NCBI GenBank assembly: GCA_016212685.1
Contig: JACREW010000204.1
Coordinates: forward strand, 1-6,820
DNA from: Nitrospirota bacterium
Lineage (GTDB): Bacteria; Nitrospirota; Thermodesulfovibrionia; Thermodesulfovibrionales; Dissulfurispiraceae
DNA length: 6,820 bases
Reading direction: 5' to 3'
The translations under genes were made by a program, and so were the position numbers. Numbering within the stretch: position 1 is the first letter of the stretch; every line of letters starts with the position of its first letter. The notes under the pieces are model-generated. The model did not search any database and was not told the origin of the DNA. It saw nothing but the letters and a program-made list of their open reading frames with translations. Positions 6,050 to 6,820 of the stretch are shown one piece after another.

Positions 6050-6606
6050 GTTTTGGTTACGAAATACTTATTATTGGATTAATGTTGTTCGTTAACGCGG
6101 TCTTTGCCGCTTATGAGATGGCTCTGGCTTCAATTTCAAGAGCACGACTTTTGACGCTTTGCCAGCAGAAGAAACATGGCGCGGAAGAAGCGGCGTATAT
6201 GAAAGACAGAATGGAAGCAAGTCTCGCGGTAGTACAGCTTGGCATAACTTTGGCAGGGGCAATTGCCGCGGCGGTGGGCGGAGCCGGGGCCCAAGAGTCA
6301 TTTACACCATTTTTTACGAAGATGGGGGTTTCTTCTTTTTATGCCGAGATACTGTCTCTTCTTTGTCTTGTCATTCCTTTAAGCGCGTTCACAATAATTT
6401 TCGCGGAGCTTGTACCTAAAATGTTCGCTTTGGATAACCGGGAGTCGGCTTGCCTTACGCTATCGCCAATAATGAAGCTGATTGCCCGGGTTGCCGATCC
6501 GATTGTTTCTTTTTTCGAAACGATAGTAAAGAAGGTTATGAGCTTTGGCAGAAAAAAGAAAACAGGAGAATTAACCGACTCTCATGACAAGCAAAGTCTG
6601 CACTAA
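6046..6606 (+). CDS. CNNM/DUF21 membrane domain protein (CorC/HlyC-like), cut short by an in-frame stop
   Basis: The 186 residues form a DUF21/CNNM transmembrane domain, found in proteins linked to magnesium, cobalt or other cation export. Visible marks are FAAYEMALASISRARL (20-35), a second membrane segment with VVQLGITLAGAIAAAVGGA (62-80), and a third around 98-120 leading into IFAELVPKMFALDNRE (118-133), the family's 'GELVPK' region. A basic linker follows, and the frame stops at TAA 6604-6606. Relatives continue into two CBS domains and often a CorC-HlyC domain; here that continuation lies in the same frame past the stop. I chose ATG 6046 rather than the in-frame ATG 6022 because 6046 overlaps the previous stop as ATGA, has GGAG at 6038-6041, and starts right at the membrane helix. 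The shortened product might still insert in the membrane but would lack CBS regulation. Confidence 0.8.
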   Translation: MSFGYEILIIGLMLFVNAVFAAYEMALASISRARLLTLCQQKKHGAEEAAYMKDRMEASLAVVQLGITLAGAIAAAVGGAGAQESFTPFFTKMGVSSFYAEILSLLCLVIPLSAFTIIFAELVPKMFALDNRESACLTLSPIMKLIARVADPIVSFFETIVKKVMSFGRKKKTGELTDSHDKQSLH

Positions 6607-6820
6607 CTGAATGCCGCAGCCGCACTAGCTCGGACCTCCCGGCTAATCGGAGCTCAGGAGGAGAAGATTGTTCTTTCCGCGGCCCAGTTATCGCAGAGGA
6701 GGGTAACCGATATCATGTTGGATATTGATTATGTCTCCATGATTCCGGTAACCGATAGCCTTTCCGATGCCTTGATTAAAGCGCATCTTGATATGCATAC
6801 GCGGTTTCCGGTATGTGAGA
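6607..6820 (+). pseudogene. Separated downstream part of the CNNM gene: linker and start of CBS region (runs off window)
   Basis: This stretch is in the same frame as the CNNM domain and has no further stop up to the window end. It reads LNAAAALARTSRLIGAQEE, then KIVLSAAQLSQRRVTDIML and HLDMHTRFPVCE near the end. From memory this matches the linker and first CBS domain of CNNM-CBS proteins ('V.DIM.....' followed by 'D.....A.......TRFPV'). With GAA instead of TAA at 6604 the join would read SLHELNAAAALAR, a smooth helix. If translated separately, the only in-frame ATG with an upstream purine-rich site is 6715 (AGAGGAGGG at 6695-6703), which would cut into the first CBS domain; AGGAGGAG at 6656-6663 has no in-frame ATG, GTG or TTG just after it. 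A nonsense mutation or a base error is the simplest reading. Confidence 0.7.

Noticed and set aside
5867..6606. Toxin-antitoxin pair
   Set aside because: The small regulator would fit an antitoxin, but the overlapping gene encodes a CNNM membrane domain, not a known toxin family.
1..6820. CRISPR array, tRNA, rRNA, insertion sequence or attachment site
   Set aside because: No spaced repeat array, cloverleaf-like segment, transposase or terminal inverted repeat was seen; the coding genes and short gaps account for nearly the whole window.

Overview
The window looks like part of a bacterial chromosome from a Gram-negative (outer-membrane-bearing) organism. Three things support this: a beta-barrel porin-type protein ending in phenylalanine, a lipobox lipoprotein, and a classical Pst phosphate transporter with a Sec-type signal peptide on its binding protein. 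The overall style (PEGA lipoprotein, 'putative porin' family, genes joined by ATGA overlaps) would fit an uncultured PVC/Omnitrophota/Elusimicrobiota-type lineage. That taxonomic guess is weak and rests on gene style only.

Layout, all on the + strand. Bases 2-691 are the 3' part of an outer-membrane porin-like gene that begins before the window. A 77-base gap (692-768) carries a candidate Pho box made of three repeats with 11-bp spacing. Bases 769-5727 are one compact phosphate operon: pstS, pstC, pstA, pstB, a PEGA-like lipoprotein, an ArsC-type arsenate reductase of the low-molecular-weight phosphatase fold, and phoU. Several junctions are ATGA start/stop overlaps, so translation is probably coupled. 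The operon closes with a strong GU-rich hairpin followed by a T-tract (5756-5799).

A second transcription unit follows at once. It has an extended -10 promoter (5816-5824), a perfect 14-bp palindrome just downstream of the -10 (5824-5837), a 60-residue ribbon-helix-helix DNA-binding protein, and, overlapping it by ATGA, a CNNM/DUF21 membrane protein. That last gene has an in-frame TAA at 6604-6606. The same reading frame stays open beyond the stop to the window end and encodes the expected linker and the start of a CBS-domain region. The gene therefore looks broken by one nonsense change (GAA to TAA would explain it), unless the stop is a sequence error.

How the genes work together: the porin may admit phosphate to the periplasm; PstS binds it, PstC/PstA form the inner-membrane channel, and PstB drives import with ATP. 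PhoU restrains signalling and transport when phosphate is plentiful. ArsC may deal with arsenate that enters through the same transporter. The lipoprotein has no known role but is locked into the operon. No PhoR/PhoB pair lies in the window. The most noteworthy points are the interrupted CNNM gene, the Pho-box-like repeats, the embedded PEGA lipoprotein, and the palindrome in front of the ribbon-helix-helix gene. I see no wholly new system that the sequence alone can prove.
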